Shown in pieces: positions 46,551-58,931 of a stretch of 64,000 nt of DNA (the stretch's first letter is position 1; each line of letters begins with the position of its first letter). The notes under the pieces were generated by a model. The model was not told the DNA's origin and made no database searches. It saw nothing but the letters and a program-made list of their open reading frames with translations. A program made the translations under genes and the position numbers. The stretch comes from Phaeotremella fagi. Taxonomy: Eukaryota; Basidiomycota; Tremellomycetes; Tremellales; Phaeotremellaceae. Location of the stretch: positions 372,001-436,000 of the forward strand of contig BCHU01000002.1 of the NCBI GenBank assembly GCA_001599715.1. The letters are read 5' to 3'.

Positions 46551-48696
46551 TTAAGGTGAAGTCTCCTGATCAGCCGGCATCAACTGAACAAACTGAACTT
46601 TCGAGAACTGGAACAAAAACTCAGTCAAATTCCATAACCTAGCAAAGACAGGTACCCACCAAATTCCACCAATCATGTACGTTCTCGAACCATTCCTCAG
46701 CGGGATGATCGGTCCGTAACAAAGCCAAAACAATCTTAGTAATTTTACCTCTCTGTAGGAACGAATTTCAGTAACGTGCCTCTAGTTATTCACATACCAT
46801 GGATTCACCGTTAGCTGCCAAGTCGTTCAACGGGATAGCGGAGAGTGAGACGAAAGCTTGTTTTGCGAGTATTGATCGTTCTTCTTCCAAAGTTGATAGA
46901 CCAGGATTCAGATCCGAACTATAATCAAGCTATAACACAAGTTAGTTGGAACATCTTCAATTCCGCAAGTCCTACCAAAGTCACACGAAGTGAAGCCTCC
47001 GTTATCAAGATATTAGCCCGTTGCATCCCGTTATTAGCAGAATCAACTTCATCCTCAATAACCATATTCGGATCTTTCAAGATATCCGGCATCTTCTGGA
47101 AGATCCCCTCCAATTTCAATCGAACTTCAGAGATCCATTTCAACTCTGATTCCCGTTCGCTCTCAGTCAACTCTACACCTTGTCGACGAAGCATGTGGAA
47201 ACGTCTTTGTCGGGCGATACATTCTGCCATTATAGGGAATAGCTGGACACAGTAAACGAAGCCTGACATCCATGAGGCTGAATTTGGTGGTTTAGGGAAA
47301 ACACCTCTGGCGGTTATCAATTCGTCATCGGTATCTAGTGGTAATGGTGGAAGACCTTCGAACAGATTGTGATGGATAGCATGACCATTCGATGCTTCGT
47401 ATGTATCTACCGCGTAGATGTGCCAGAAAGTTCTTCTCTTGATCTCCTGTGAGATGTAATCTATCGGTTCTGTCGCTGAAGTATTCGAATCTAAATTCGG
47501 TTCCAATTCGTTATGTAGATGAAGCAAATGAGCTAATTGAACTGCTTCCGCCAATAACGCCATTGCTCTGTTCTGTCGTCCAATCGATTGACAATAAGCA
47601 TGGCCTCTGAATGATCATCAGTAAAACCGCTCAAAAAGGTCTAGACCACTCACGTCATCAAAGTGCCAAGTTGTGAAATCGAAACCCGTCTATAACTTCT
47701 ATCAATCAACATCATACTAGCCCTATGACATCTATATTGCAGCCACTGAAGATCGTCCCTTGTATAATTATGAATCATCCTATCCAAAGGTGAAAGACTT
47801 ATCGTATAAACAATCAGACCTAAGATGAAAGCTCGTAAATCTCTATCATGTTGATCTCTCCGGAGAGCCAGATCCTGAGCGAAAGTTGGTTTATGAACCA
47901 ACGGGAAGAGTGAATGCATGAAGCGTAGATATAGAGAGATGAAGAACGATATCGCTGACCATGGTGCGACTTCCTCCAGTTGGCTTCGAATACTAAGCTC
48001 TTTCCTGTCGTACTCTGCTTTATTTAACGATAGCGGATTAATCGGTGCTGAATTATCAACGTTGCTATTCGAAACATTGAATTGTGATGCCGGTGTTATA
48101 GACTGATTTCCATTGATGTTACTATCGTTATCACCCCACAACTCTGGGAATCCGAAATTCGGTGGAAGACCCGTTGAAGAGGTTAATTCAGTCTGGGATG
48201 AGGAGGTATCTAAAGGAAAAGGTAGATTGTTTGAAAAAGGGTATTGGGAATTGTCAATTTCCACTGATTTTGAAGGAAGGATCTGATCTTCTCGATGACG
48301 TGAAGAAGTAGCAATTTGATCTGAATATGAATTCCTCGTTGTATCACTTTCATTTGCACGATGGGTGAGTGTAGGACTGGATGATGATCTAGTTCTAGCT
48401 CGACTGGAGATTCATGTTAATAAGGTTTCCGTGATGGGAAAAGCATTGTAGCTTACGATGGTGATGTGACTTTTCTACCTGGTCTTTTATATCCTCTTAA
48501 GAAAGTACATTCAGCACCGGAACGTACACATGTTGTACAGGGTTGATTTGTCTGACTTCCAGAGGAGGATGAAGCTTGATTTTCGTCGATGATGCATCGT
48601 GTCTATTTTGGGATCAACATTCTACTGTAAAGGAGTATTTGGTGGATAACTTACCTTACGTCTTCGACACAGGTCACACGTTCGGAATGTAAGCAT
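46551..48696 (-). CDS. Zn2Cys6 transcription factor with Fungal_trans domain
   Basis: A multi-exon gene starting MLTFRTCDLCRRRK (ATG 48694-48696), then TRCIID and, after a Ser/Gln spacer, CTTCVRSGAECTFL, which completes a Zn2Cys6 cluster of C-x2-C-x6-C ... C-x2-C-x6-C type. A Ser-rich linker of about 150 residues follows, then a fungal-specific transcription factor domain: SFFISLYLRFMHSLFPLVHK, the conserved RRTFWHIYAVDTYEA with the W-H-Y signature, and VYCVQLFPIMAECI. The C-terminus ends with AEEWFENVHDWW and PADQETSP. Known: nuclear regulators of metabolism or stress. The target pathway cannot be read from the neighbours. Confidence 0.88.
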
Positions 48697-49359
48697 TGGA
48701 AAATCCAATTGAGAACCGAGAAATCAAATAGCGACGACTAAAGAATTCAACAATGACAATCCACTTTCTTTTCTTTCTTTTCGATAAGAGGTCCTGGATG
48801 ACGTGTACCTATAAGCTATTCGATTTGATTTGATAACATTCCTTTCGTTAGTCAGAGGTGGATAGTAGATCTTTCAAAAGCTTAGAGCTTGTATTGTTTT
48901 CTTCTTCAGTGCAGTACTATTTTGAGTATGCTTATTGAGGGGGAAAGAGGAGAAATGTGGAGAAACAAAAGTGAGGTCAAATCGGATAGTCCGTACGGTG
49001 CGTCGGTTAATGAAGTAACCAGTGAGTGAGGGGGAAAGTGGGTGTTGTTCATCCAAGTCCATATGGCAACGATCAACATTCCTCACTTGTTAACAATCCC
49101 ATCCTCAAGTAAACACAGAACATGTCAGTAACTCTTCATTTCATTAGAGAATTTCATAGCGGCGGGGCAAATCTCGGTCTAGTGATCTAGCTAAACTCTC
49201 TCGGAGGTCATTCTATAGCAAGAGTTTTTATTAGTATTCAGATTGGTCTGCAATAATCGTTGCAGGACATACATCGTTAAGTGAAATACAATAATATACA
49301 CTATCCGTACAACACCTCAAAACATTATAACAATCTCAACGTAACCGCCATCACCACCC
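48697..49359. other. Promoter of the Zn2Cys6 gene and 3' flank of the LOR-like gene
   Basis: A 663-bp gap. No coding sequence or repeat was recognised. Confidence 0.5.
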
Positions 49360-50232
49360 TCATCTATTAACAAGCATCTCATAAGCGACAAGAATAGCAA
49401 ACATAAGAGCGTAATCAACATTAGCAGCAACAATCACTTTTCTCTGTAACAACATCGTCAGCGATCGATACACAACTGCAAAGAGACAGAGATGAATGAA
49501 CGAAAGCATACACGGTCTTTCCAACTTGAACCTTGATTCTTCTCTACCAGACAAACAACTTCCTCATTGAAAGTGATCTTAGTCTTCCTTCTCCAAGTTG
49601 ATCGCAGCTTTAAACTGAATTGGGTCGACGAGTTGATATCCTCAAAATCAATGGTGAATTCCGGAATACCTGCGATTACAGTTAGAATACGAGTTTTTTG
49701 TGAGATGACACAGAATCAATCGAATCCCCGTGTTCTACAATTTTCCCCTTCAATGGATGAGGATTGACTTACTGCTGTGGATGTTCGTATGTTTAATATG
49801 GTAACCTCGAACTCCGTTAGGTAAAATACCTGACCATTGCCATCTGCCAAACACCTTAGTTCCAAATTTCGAAACTAGATTTCCTTGGCCATCAATCATA
49901 GCTAGATGAGTTAGGATATACGATATAAATCAGATTTCGGAACTGAATGAAGAACACCAAACTGACTTTTATTATATCTACCAGTACATTTCAAATAAGT
50001 TTCGTTAGTTTCCAAATCGGCCAATTCATATTCCATCTACCGACTATCAATGTACTGTATGATTTTCAAGATGAAGACAAGTCCGAAGCCAACTTACTCC
50101 AGAAGTAAAAGTCAGTTTTCTGCGGAAAACAAAAGTCATTGTTTTAGGTAGTGATTTATCGGGATGACAACCAAGTGGTTCAGGTATCAGACCTAGTTGT
50201 CGAACGTTGATAGGTTCTTCTTCGTCTTCCAT
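49360..50232 (-). CDS. LURP-one-related / Tubby C-terminal-like protein (tentative)
   Basis: A multi-exon gene, start MEDEEEPINVRQLGLIP (50230-50232), stop 49360-49362, about 200 residues. The reading is a chain of beta-strand-like segments: TFVFRRKLTFTSG, EYELADLETNETYLKCTGRY, MIDGQGNLVSKFGTKVFGRW, GIPEFTIDFED, TKITFNEEVVCLVE, and a hydrophobic C-terminal helix VDYALMFAILVAYEM. A barrel of short strands closing around a hydrophobic helix is the plan of LURP-one-related and phospholipid scramblase/Tubby domains. This is inferred from pattern alone, so the name is tentative. A decayed partial copy of its 3' half lies next to it at 50540-50800. Function unknown. Confidence 0.6.
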
Positions 50233-50539
50233 AGTAGCTGATCGTTGCTTGGGATCAATGAGAAGGAAGAATGATGAATGTATATATACGCCAAGTAATG
50301 AAGGAAAGAGAAGAAACGTGTGTTCCTCTCACTGCTGTGCATACCGCAAACTGTATCAACTGACAGTTTGGTGGCGATGAAACGGTCGATGAAACTCTTC
50401 CGTGTAAGAGATATTGAACATTGGCGCAGGCATAAGTAAGTCACTCATTGAAATTGAGTGATTTATGAGTGAACCATGATGTGAATATGTGGGTACAGCA
50501 TTATTCTGAATTTTAAACAGCATATCTAAATAGTACGTA

Positions 50540-50800
50540 CTCTCCCATCTACTGGAGAAAGATTCAACAGCAACAAGTGCAGCTAAAATAACCTTCTTCT
50601 ACGAGGAAGAGAACGTTGACGTGGGTAGTCAGAATGAAGACAGGGAGATGATCTTGACCATGCAAAATCTTTCCAAGTTGAGCCAGGATTTTCATCAAGC
50701 GAACATGTGATTTCTTCGTTCAACGAAATTTATTCCCAAGCTGACTTCTCCTAATAGTGAGGGTCTAGGTTTGACATTCCAGTCGGAGACTTTGCATAAT
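50540..50800 (-). pseudogene. Decayed partial duplicate of the LOR-like gene
   Basis: On the minus strand ISLNEEITCSLDENPGSTWKD (near 50665-50729) matches ITFNEEVVCLVEKNQGSSWKD of the intact neighbour, and KKVILAALVAVESF (near 50556-50604) matches RKVIVAANVDYALMF. The order is the same and an intron-sized gap separates the two in both copies. A TAA and a frame change precede the first block, and no start is found. This is a pseudogene fragment from tandem duplication. Confidence 0.6.
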
Positions 50801-52177
50801 ATATGATCTGTTGAGTGTTCAGAAATGTGAGAGCAGAGCAACAGAATGACGAGCGGACATTGAAACACGCTTCATACAGCTCGTCGTGGATCGAAAATCA
50901 AGTTCCTCCCCAATTGTGGCGCATACTGTAACACAGTAGAATACATTCTCATCCTTGATTCACGAAAAGTGGGTATGACCCGTCCAAAGCCTCACACCTG
51001 CCCAACCCAACAACTCGATACAAAATTGTAAAAACTGAGTACCAATTAAATCCAACCCCCGATCTCCGATAAGGGGACAATCATATTGCGTAAAACCTCG
51101 TCATAGATTAGATAAGCTGTGATTCAATTTATATGAATCGCCGTTACGAGTATATTTTGGAGTTCCGATTTTTGACAATCGATTGGTATTTTGATTTTTG
51201 ACTGGATACTGTAGCTTGAGTTGAAGGGTAGGAAGGAGGTTATTGGTAGTGGTTGACGAGTTTATCTTCGCACACTGTACTCGAGTCCAGTATCAACACA
51301 TTGTTGTAGTATTCCTTCCATTGTATCATTTCCTACTTGTCTGCTGAGGAAAGAGACTTATTACAGCAATATGCACCGACATATGTATGATGTACAGTGT
51401 TATTAATTGACACCAGACGTCATCTGAAATTGAAATGCCGCCCTTATACAAATTTTGAACTCAGGCAACTTTTCAAGTTCACACAAATAAGGCAGACGAT
51501 TCACGTCCTATTCTCATTCATCACCGACCAACAGATTTTCTGTTTTCAAGTCAACCTACCGACTGTAGATAAAAGATTCATCGGGCAATCGTACATGTTA
51601 TCCAAAACCTTGTACTACATTAAATCCTAGTAAACCCGACAACGTCATTTAGAGAAAACACCTTCCAATTCGAAGTCCGTCATTGATTGACTGGTCTTCA
51701 AATATCGATAAGAAGGATGAAGAGTGCCGGGGAAAGAAGGAATTTCTCAAAGGAGACAATGTTTTCTTCATATATTATTATTCAAATCTCGTACATACTA
51801 GAACACTTTTGAAAGAACGAAAAACAAAAAGAAAAGCATTCCAAACATGTAGGCATTTGAAAGTAGAAACCAATTTTTTTGTCTCAACAGATAAGAAAAA
51901 TAGATTGAGACTCAGCTTCCAGCTTACGAGCCGCGAAAGGGTATCTTTAATCAAGAAAAGAAGATCGAAGGAGAGATTTCCCCTTGACGTATTCAAAAAC
52001 AAAAACAAACAGCCCTTCCTAACAACCAATCTTCGTACTTCCAATTTGAAACCCCAATCGAATTGACTGACTTTCAAGTCGGGTCCCTTATTCAAGTGTT
52101 TCGTGAAATATTAAAGGTGTAATTTGGAGTTTACTTACTGGGTATATATATATGGAATATGAGTTTCTTTTCTTGGG
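50801..52177. other. Long intergenic, no supported gene
   Basis: A 1.4-kb gap with only reading frames that overlap on both strands (51683-52066 on plus, 51778-52095 on minus) and lack domains. Two similar 40-bp segments occur at about 51662 and 52037. It could include remnants of the duplicate seen at its left. Confidence 0.45.
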
Positions 52178-53077
52178 ATGTCAACAGGTCCAAATAATTT
52201 ATATTCAAGTTTCAACCCCATCACTCGACCTTACACCCCTTCACCTAGTGATTCGGATTCCAGAGCGACTCATCAACAAAAACTTCGAACCAATACTAAC
52301 CTCCCTAAAACAACTCACTCATTCAACCGAATCAATCCCTCAACCCAAGAAATCAAAATCCCTCCTCAAACCCAAACCCCAAACCAACCAGAACCCCAAC
52401 CCCAACCCGAACCAGCAATGGCACTCTTCGCGAACCTAGCCTCAAGATTCACCCCCAACAACCCCGCAGCCCCAGTAGCCCTAATGACCGCCCAAACCCA
52501 ATTGAATCAATTGAAATGTTCACCAATCTTGAATCCCCACTACGGCATGGTCATCAGTTATCTTGATTGTTTGAATAAATTGATTGAACCTTTGGTTCTT
52601 GTTCAGGGTCCGGTTTTGGGGGTTAGAAGTTGGTTAGTTGAGATTCAGACTTTTTGTCAGTTGGTTCATAAACGGGCTTTTTCGGGGTATCCTCTGTGAG
52701 TCTTTGAGTCTTTTTTCATGTTTTTCGTCTTTGGGGTTTCGGCTTGTCATGGTATAGTATAGTATCTCTGGATACTGTATGATTTTTGGGTTAGGTCATT
52801 TGTGGTTTTTTTCGCCACTTCCAATTCCCGAATTCCTCAATCCATCGTCAACCCCAGCTACTTAATCTAACTAACCAAACTCCAAAGCCTCCCAAACGAA
52901 AGACAAGCCATCCAATCATTCACCGCCTACTGGCGACGAATGATTTCACCACCCGTAAGTCCCAACCCCCGACCCCAATAATACCGTACCGCCACTAACA
53001 AAAAAACTCAGTATAACATGGGAAGACCCGAAGCTCAACTCGTCTTGATAACTTTAACTGAGATCGCGATGAATTGA
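52178..53077 (+). CDS. Uncharacterised 216-residue protein
   Basis: Three exons (52178-52695, 52888-52954, 53012-53077) join in frame (junctions SGYPL|LPNERQ and ISPP|YNMGRP). The N-terminal ~80 residues are Thr/Pro/Gln/Asn-rich and disordered. From MALFANLASRF on, the chain is helical with conserved-looking residues (ISYLDCLNKLIEPLVL, SFTAYWRRMISPPYN, VLITLTEIAMN). It is unclear whether the first ATG or the internal ATG at MALFANLASRF is used. No membrane span or known domain. Function unknown. Confidence 0.65.
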
Positions 53078-53423
53078 ACCCCAGATTCAGTTTCAGTTTC
53101 AGTTTCGGATTCCGTCTTGATTCGTTGTGTGATTTCTTGATTTAGTCGATACCAAAAAATAAAAAAAACAGAAAATACCAAAAAAAAAAACCCACTCCCT
53201 CAGAGTGAACAACAGATACTGTAGTGTTGTTTCATACCTTCGTTTCTACTACCTAAATGCATAGATATCTCTTTATCTTCTATCTACGATCTACGATCCA
53301 CCTCCAACCACCTCCCCAAAAGAACCACATCAGATCGTCCGTTCAATATCGGGACTTAGAGCATCGTGCCTAACCTAAAAAGAACAAGAAAAGATTAAAA
53401 ACCATGCATCAGTACAACGTATT
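53078..53423. other. Convergent 3' flanks with A-runs
   Basis: A 346-bp gap between stops with A-rich runs at 53155-53190. Probably 3'-end signals. No gene. Confidence 0.55.
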
Positions 53424-55053
53424 TCAAGTAGAAGAAGGAGGGGGATTGAAAGACGATCTAACGAGACCGATGAAAACTGCTGATAGAGTTATGAGGGTTG
53501 TGTAACCTATCACCTGGGGTGTTATCCAGGTTGTCATACCTGGATTCACTTTTGGTTTCTTCACCGATTTGGATTTGGACTTGGATTTGGGGTTGGGTTT
53601 CGATTGTTTAGGAAAAGGGTTTTGTTTACGGAACGAACGAGAATTTGAAGATATCACTAACCCCATTGATTTTAAGCTGTAAGACGGATCAGTTAATTGA
53701 CTTTAGAGTAAAGAATCATTTGAACTAACCCTCGAAGATAATAGGTATCCAAAGCTTTCTCAATAGTAGATTCCTGACCAACAGGGACACCATCAAGTGT
53801 GAAAGTAACTGTTAATCATTTTGGTTAGCTAATCATAGATCCCACTGATGACTGGCCATGCCTAGACCTACCCGAAGTAGAATCTGATCCCTGTTTCAAT
53901 GCTATTGTCATTGTCCCGAAATGTGAAGACGGCCATCCAGGACTACGAGGTTGCCAAGATTGAACCAATTTATTCGGTTGATCGACTGAAATGATTTTAC
54001 CGTGGATGTTACCGGCGAACAATTCGAATGGTGAATCCGGGGTCAATTTGAACTATGACGTATTTGATTAATGGATTTTCCCAGTGTCCCAAACCATGAA
54101 ATGGATTCTGTTGAGAAGAAAGCAGAGACTCACTTTCGCAGGTGATCTGGACCACATTGGAATTTTATTCTCATCAGTTAACAAACCCCAAATATCATCA
54201 GCTGAAGCTTGTAAATCAGCTTGAACTTCAACAGAAGCAGTTGAATTGACGGTTTTCGGCGAGTCACTTTCAGCTTTCTTAGCAGCAGCAGCAGCAGCTA
54301 GAGCTTTAACATGTTGTTCACCAGGTGGAGCGGGTGAATACGATGACGAAGGGGTAGGTTGGGATTGGGTTTGAGGTATGGGGGTTGAAGAACCTGATTG
54401 ATATGGTGAGGCTGAGGCTTCGTTGCTTCCTTGTGCTGCTACCAGGGCTGGACGGAAGGAGTTGAATTTGGATTTTAAGATTGGGGGCAGGGAGGTACGG
54501 ACGAATGTGTAGCCGTTTGATGAGCCTGAGGTTAGGTTGAAGTCGAACTGAAACGGGGTGTTAGTTATGATATCTCGGTTGGTGAATGGTGAAGACGGTT
54601 CGACTTACGACGTAATCTGATAATCCATCGATAGCTTCATGACTAACTTCAGGAACTTTCAAAGTCCCCTCAAGAGTTTCACCATCTTTATCAACACCTT
54701 TCCATTTAAGTTCAACCTCGAGATCGTAAATGGTCAACAGTCTAACCATCATCAGTACTCGAACAATACGTGCAACCTGTAGTATGTACTGTACTCACTT
54801 GCCCTTCCTTTGACCAAGATCACAATCACCACTAACAGAAGTTACTTGAACCACCTCTACCGAATTTCCGTTTTCTTCAACTTTGATCCCTGGGAGTTCA
54901 GTTTTGATCCAGTCGTATGCCCAAGTCGCGCAATTTTTGTTCTAAGAGAGGAAGAATTGAGATTTGTTTTCAACTGATGGAGATTAAGAGAACGGACTTA
55001 CTCGCCAATGATATGTTTGTTGATATGCTGTTAGAGGTGTTGGATTTGCCATT
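53424..55053 (-). CDS. AHA1: Aha1 Hsp90 co-chaperone with a C-terminal membrane-anchor-like extension
   Basis: A multi-exon gene starting MANPTPLTAYQQTYHW (ATG 55051-55053), stop 53424-53426. The N-terminal domain shows NKNCATWAYDWIKTEL, GDCDLGQRKGK and LLTIYDLEVELKWKG, the Aha1_N fold that binds the Hsp90 middle domain. A Pro/Ser/Ala-rich linker with a run of Ala follows. The C-terminal AHSA1 (START-like) domain shows SADDIWGLLTDENKIPMWSR, FELFAGNIHGKII and SWQPRSPGWPSSHFGT, and ends at LDTYYLRGLKSMGL, where human and yeast Aha1 stop. Here about 70 more residues follow: a basic Ser/Lys/Pro linker (SKPNPKSKSKSKSVKKPK) and a hydrophobic segment (IGYTTLITLSAVFIGLV), then a short polar tail. This looks like a tail anchor. 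The NxNNWHW motif is degenerate. Confidence 0.88.
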
Positions 55054-55286
55054 TTGATTGTGTTGGATGTTTGAGGTAGATGTAGAACTGAGGGTTGAAT
55101 GTTGAAAGTTAGGTTATTAAAGTACTCGTAGATCTATTCTAGAAAGCTCTAAACCAAATTGATTCCGTCACACCTCCACCTCTCAGTGTGCGATTAGAAC
55201 CAAATACATCAAAAGTAAGTACGAGTACGATATCAGACTAAATTCTACATCCACCTCCAACTAAAGATGAACTCCACCCCACCCGC

Positions 55287-58200
55287 CTACCCAGCCCACC
55301 AAAGTGAATCCAGCTCTCTAAACGCAACCCCATCAATCCCTTTAACCCCCATCGAATCCAATACCCGTTCCTCCTCAAAAGCCAACCAACCCTTTTCAAC
55401 CATCCCCTCAGACCCGTTATTGAAACTCCAACCCAATCCACCACCCGCGTTCGAACTGAATCCCACGTTCCCGTTTGATCCTGATGAATCGATTTCACCG
55501 TTCAAGACGCTTAGAATCTCGCACAATCTACGAGAGAGACTTGCATATGGGTTCGTTCGATATTCTGGTTTTTGGTTTTGTTGGGTCTGGATCGAGCGAA
55601 GGGTCAACGTGTCGAAGATCAATTTAGTGATTATTTTCAGACATCCTGGGATATTTCGAAGACTGTTCCTAACGCTGTTGTTCGATAGGAAAGCTAAAGA
55701 ATACAAAGCATGAGATAGACATTCAATGTAACCCAGACAATCTTCTATTGTCGTCATGGCTTCCAAAGATCTTTGATTGATAGGTAAAAGTTTGATTAGA
55801 TTCGAGAACAATTCGATAATCTCTTCGGAAGGGATACAGCTCGATAAGATTTCTCGATTGGCGTCGTTGAATGATAATTTCGTCAGGGCTTCTAAAGCTC
55901 TGACTAAAGATAATTGAATATAGGGTGGGATATCACGACTTGAAATCGTGGGTCCATAAATCGTTTCCGAAGGTTGTGTCCGTATAGTCTCCCAAGCTCC
56001 ATTAAGGAACGACGATAACAATCTGAAAATCGATAAAGTCGAGGTAGAAGGTATCTGACGTAGATCAAATGAATTCCCAATATTAGTGAAAATGATAACG
56101 ACGTCCCGTCGAACTCTGGCGAATTCCAATAGAGAAAATGGAGGTGGTTGTTTTGAAGTGATCGAAGGAGGAGTCTGCGTATGGGTGAAACGACATAATC
56201 GAGCATCACATATCCTTGAAAGAAGAATAAACATTTCAGTCGATCGAGCCATTATACCATGATTATCCTGTAACATCGAGAAATTCCTTAAAAGATTCAA
56301 AGCAGACAGAATGATATCCGTCGAACCCCCCGTCCAATCTTTTGATCGTTTCGGTAGATAATCCTCGGAAAATTCATCCTCGTCCAAAGAGATATCCAAA
56401 TGATGACCTAATTTTTCGAGTTCGATAAACGTGATTCGATTGATATCGATCCCATCGTAAAGGAACCCATTGCTATCCGTATCAATTGACATTGCTTCCT
56501 CTTTGATTTCATTTGACTGATTTTTCAACCAGACGTCATACCCTTCCTCCCCAAAGGTCATCTCTTCGATCAACTCCATAATTTCCAAAAACATTTCACC
56601 CAAATGATGTAAAGGCAATCCACCAATCCGTTCCTCAACATGAGGCATACTCAACATAGCCAACACCGTCAAAGCATAACTTAACTGATGAGGTAATCGA
56701 GATCGTATCGACATCAACACAGCGTCCATATCAACAACGTTCAAATCGTGTATAGATCGTGTCGTTCTGTTTAAATTGTTTTTCGGGAATGTCGAGGTCA
56801 CGGCGCGTTCGTCCCATCCACCTAGATTCGTTATTGGATGAGATAACGGTTTATATTCTACTTTGTATCTCTGTCGTTTTGCTGGTCCAGCTTCCACGGG
56901 GGTAACGGATGCAGCAGCGGATGGTGTAGAGGGAACAGAAGTCTGTCAAAGTGATTAGCCAAGAAGTTTAATTCTATGATATCAAAACAGACTCACATCC
57001 GCTGTATTACCCTCTGTCCGTTTCTCCCTCCTACGTTTCTTTGTACTAGGTTCACCACCACTCGAAGGAGCAGGTGAATTCACGACTTTCGGCGTGGGTG
57101 TGGAAGCAGAAGCCACAGGTGTGGAAACGTTGATCTTACCCTTGGAGGTAGGACGACCATTACTACCACTGCCATCAACCGACGTAGCAACAGGAGAACT
57201 AGTCATCACCGTATCCGTCCCAGAAACTGGTGTCATGACCGAAGCAGAAGGTGAAGGTGCAGCGATGATAGCTGAATTAGGTGCCAAAACGCCTTTAGCT
57301 TGCAAAGCAGCTTGAGCCTGTTGTTTAGCAGCTAGAGCAGATTTCTGTTTTGACCAATGTTGTTCGAACGCTACCAACCAAGTGAAATATCCGGCACAGA
57401 TGAATTGAATAGGGTTCGTCGTTAGTTGAGCTACGTTTTCGGGCATTGCGTTTCGAGGTTTAGGGATTGATATGGGTGCTGGAAGTGGATTAGGGATATT
57501 GTTGGCTGTGAGGAACGCATCCCAAACTGGTGATTCGGGGGGCAGCTGCATCATCTAAAATACGTTAGCGATTTGGTTGGATACAAGACTTACTTTCATG
57601 ATCCCGCCATTCCTTATCACCAACATGAAAATGTCAACAACTTCAACCCATTGGTCTCCAATCTTGACAAACCCATCCTTTTCCCCATTAAAAATCTCAG
57701 CTGGTAGAGGTAAATTAGAACCTTTATGGAAACTAGCCAAGGAGTGCAAAAATTGTCGACGACCGTTGGCGTCTGGCGGTCTACTCTGGAAAGCTTGAGG
57801 TCGTACTGGAGGTCTAACATTCTGTTGGGTCGGTGTTTGAATTGGACGAACGGGAGTGGGTTGGGACGGTGTTGAGGGTTGTGTCGAGTTCAATTGATTG
57901 TTGAGTTGTTGTTGCTGTTGCTGCGACAACGCTCTTTGCGCTTGCTCGAATTTGTACTGTTGAGCTGCCTTCATTTTTTCTTGTTGCGCTAATAGGAACT
58001 TCTGCTGTTGATCAGCTGGTATACCGTTTGCCGATGCTGTAGCGGGTTCAACTGGAGTAGGGTCAGGTTGTAGCAAGGTCGAGTTGGAGGAAGATGCGAT
58101 AGCGTTGACAGATGGTTCTGAGGGAGCTGCTGGAGATGGAGCTGAGATGGCAGTAGGCTCAGGTTGAGATATCGTATTCACTGGTGAAGGCGCACTGATA

Positions 58201-58931
58201 GCAGCTGGTGACGGTGCGGTGTTGACCCCATTCGCTTGACCAGCAGCCATTCGAGCTCGTTGAGCTTGAGAGTGCTGCAGTGCTGCGAGCTGTGAAGAAA
58301 ATTGTGTTATTTGGTTTGATCCTTGAAAGTAAAGAAAATCACTTACCTGCTTCATGATAGCTTCCTTATCTGCACCAGGGGCTCCCAGCAGACCACTCAA
58401 CTGAGCAGCGATATTCGCTCTATCATTCTGATTACCAGATAACCTTCTTTCTCCAGTTCCAGCTCCAGCTCCCGCTCCGCCTAGATTTTGATTCGGAATT
58501 AAATCTCTAGCCTGTTGAGCTTGAGTTTGTTGTTGCATAGTCAACTGCATAGCTTGTTGAGCGGCCTGCATTCTAGCTTGAAGATTGGTCGTTTCAGACG
58601 GTGTTGGGGTTGATGTGGATGATTGACGAGATGGTGGGAGAGTGAGTCCATTGATGTTTGGGAATACTGGTGAGTTGGAGAATGAAGTTGTGTTTGTGGT
58701 TATGGGTGAAGGACGACTAGGGCCAGCAACAGGTTGTGAAGTTGAATCATCGTTGAACGATGAAGTCGGTCCTGGTCCTGGTCCTGGTCCTGGTTCTGTG
58801 GATGTCGAGGTGACGTTAAGGGGTGATTGAGAAGATGGATTGGTTGGTGATTGAAGGTTTATCGTTGAATTTGGGATGTCAGTCGGGAATTGTAAAGGAA
58901 CTGAAACTGGATTTGGTGAAGAGATTGACAT
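55287..58931 (-). CDS. SWI1: SWI/SNF complex subunit Swi1 (ARID domain)
   Basis: Few introns, start MSISSPNPVSVPLQFP (58929-58931), stop 55287-55289. The N-terminal half is Ser/Thr/Gln/Pro-rich with a GP repeat (EPGPGPGPGPTSS) and Q tracts. An ARID domain follows (FLHSLASFHKGSNLPLPAEI ... VDIFMLVIRNGGIMK, VWDAFLTANNIP, ending in FTWLVAFEQHW), split by a small intron near 57555-57593. The C-terminal half is a helical repeat region (LSYALTVLAMLSMPHVEERI; VVIIFTNIGNSFDLRQI; LSHALYSLAFLSNN) of the armadillo-like type found in Swi1/ARID1. Known: Swi1 is a DNA-binding subunit of the chromatin remodeller SWI/SNF in the nucleus. An intron at 58289-58345 is 57 nt and open in frame. Confidence 0.9.

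Noticed and set aside
51683..52095. Lysine-rich open frames on both strands
   Set aside because: The two frames overlap antiparallel, have no domain or splice signals, and neither shows codon bias like the neighbours.
55267..55713. Plus-strand open frame of 148 codons
   Set aside because: It is antisense to the C-terminal coding part of SWI1, which has clear helical-repeat features; no domain of its own.
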